A DNA stretch of 6,473 nt from Acidobacteriota bacterium (GTDB lineage: Bacteria > Acidobacteriota > Terriglobia > Terriglobales > Acidobacteriaceae). Of this stretch, positions 5,673-6,473 are shown one piece after another (positions within the stretch are counted from its first letter, which is position 1; each line of letters begins with the position of its first letter). Location: positions 1 to 6,473 of the forward strand of contig JAJXXG010000280.1 of assembly GCA_021781255.1 (NCBI GenBank). The letters run 5' to 3'. A program made the position numbers and the translations under genes. Below the pieces are notes generated by a model. The model saw only the letters and a program-made list of their open reading frames with translations, made no database searches and had not been told where the DNA came from.

Positions 5673-6473
5673 ATGCGCAAACTCTGGAACATCCTCGCAG
5701 TCTCGCTTCTTCTCATGGGTGCCCTGGGTGTGTCTGCCCAGGGCATCGTGGGTTTGAACCCGACGCCGCTGGGGCTGTATCAATGGAACACGACCACCAA
5801 CCAGGCGACGCCGGTGGCGAGCACCTACGCCTCGTTCGCGCTTAGTTCCTCGCCGCAGCCGATCCTGCTGTATGCCTTCAATGCTTCCCTCGGCCAGTGG
5901 GTGCCGTGCTCACTGGCAGACTGCTTTGCCACCTCGGCCGCCACGATCAGCGTCAACGGAACACTGGTGACCTCCCCCAACTTTAATGGCACGACGCCCG
6001 CTGCGGACTCTGGCTACACGCTCGGCACATGGAAGGTAAGTGGGAGCAATGTGAGCGTGGAGATGCCATCGGCGCTCACCAGCCTCAACACCATGACCGG
6101 CCCTGCCGTATCCGTTGTCGGGGACGCCAGCATTACCGTGACGCCGAACTCGCCTGCTACGAATGAGCTTCAACTACATGTGATTGGAGCATTTGGCACA
6201 ACACTAACGCCGCCCATCTCAGGCCAGTATGTCTTCATTCCAGCGACGACGTTTACGCCCAGCGTGACGAGTGCCAATTATCCAGCAGTTGGAAATGGAA
6301 GCTCTGGCGTGTTTGCGTCAGCCAACACCTGTACTGGCTTACCGCCCTATGAAGCAATCAACTGCGCCACGGAAGGCTCGTCTTCTGCGGGAACGTGGAG
6401 TGGATATGCTCTACCTTCTTATGTGTCAGCGGCAAACGTGACGGCGGTGTATGCGGTCGAGATTTCCTCTCTC
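5673..6473 (+). CDS. Secreted tail-fibre-like protein 3, 3' end outside window
   Basis: The frame is open from ATG 5673 to the right edge, giving exactly 267 codons with no stop. Residues 1-22 are a Sec signal peptide (MRKLWNILAV, hydrophobic core, cleavage after VSA before QG), matching its two upstream neighbours. Residues 91-131 (ISVNGTLVTSPNFNGTTPAA, then WKVSGSNVSVEMP) and 135-170 (LTSLNTMTGPAVSVVGDASI, then TVTPNSP) closely resemble motifs I know from phage tail-fibre-like proteins, where LNGLTG followed by GISITP-like strands recur. Four cysteines are visible (79, 84, 220, 231). The start lies 4 bases after the previous stop with a weak ribosome site, so translational coupling is likely. 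Base composition falls to about 50-57% GC after about 6180, against 70-80% in parts of the previous gene, which hints at a mosaic 3' half. An adhesin, a surface protein or a real tail fibre are all possible. Confidence 0.75.
   Translation, partial: MRKLWNILAVSLLLMGALGVSAQGIVGLNPTPLGLYQWNTTTNQATPVASTYASFALSSSPQPILLYAFNASLGQWVPCSLADCFATSAATISVNGTLVTSPNFNGTTPAADSGYTLGTWKVSGSNVSVEMPSALTSLNTMTGPAVSVVGDASITVTPNSPATNELQLHVIGAFGTTLTPPISGQYVFIPATTFTPSVTSANYPAVGNGSSGVFASANTCTGLPPYEAINCATEGSSSAGTWSGYALPSYVSAANVTAVYAVEISSL

Noticed and set aside
5051..5746. Antisense open frame (231 codons, minus strand) over the second and third secreted-protein genes
   Set aside because: Its product is almost entirely Arg/Gly/Ala with no motif, while the + strand has signal peptides and modules. 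It is treated as a shadow.
1..6473. tRNA, rRNA, CRISPR array or insertion sequence
   Set aside because: I saw no cloverleaf-like tRNA segment, no regularly spaced repeats, and no transposase or terminal inverted repeats on either strand.

Overview
The window looks like part of an integrated mobile element (prophage, phage satellite or genomic island) in a GC-rich bacterium. It opens inside a tyrosine recombinase gene whose catalytic domain is complete, and every gene supported here lies on the + strand with very tight spacing. GC-rich codon use, and the style of the secreted beta-rich proteins on the right, remind me of soil Acidobacteriota and their prophages. That host assignment is recalled impression, not a search result. 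No capsid, terminase, portal, replication or lysis gene is visible, so 'prophage' is unproven.

Left block (1-1525): the 3' part of a P4-type integrase, a small Sec-exported protein of unknown function with clearly lower GC, and an ASCH-domain protein. They are joined by a TAG-ATG junction and an ATGA overlap, so they probably form one operon led by the integrase.

Middle block (1526-3009): a 284-base gap holds the best promoter in the window (TTGACG, 17 bases, TATAGG). After it come a G-rich leader and a short hairpin. Four small cysteine-rich proteins follow (101, 95, 72 and 138 aa), with junctions TAG-ATG, GTGA and a 26-base overlap. Two have paired-cysteine patterns like small zinc ribbons; one has a C-x2-C-x9-C plus CC pattern. 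None can be assigned a function.

Right block (3012-6473): three consecutive genes encode proteins of 535, 319 and more than 267 aa (the last runs off the window). Each starts Met-Arg-Lys, has a Sec signal peptide with a predicted Ala-Gln cleavage junction, and continues into Gly/Ser/Thr/Asn-rich beta sequence resembling phage tail-fibre or appendage proteins. Virion proteins normally assemble in the cytoplasm, so tail-fibre-like sequence behind export signals is the most interesting feature here. Either these are unusual phage products, or the element encodes a set of secreted surface or adhesin-like proteins built from tail-fibre modules.

Working model (inference): the integrase mobilises the element, the ASCH and small Cys-rich proteins act in the cytoplasm, and the three exported proteins are the payload outside the cytoplasm. 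The promoter at 1553-1581 could drive everything from 1810 to the right edge, as I see no convincing terminator after it.
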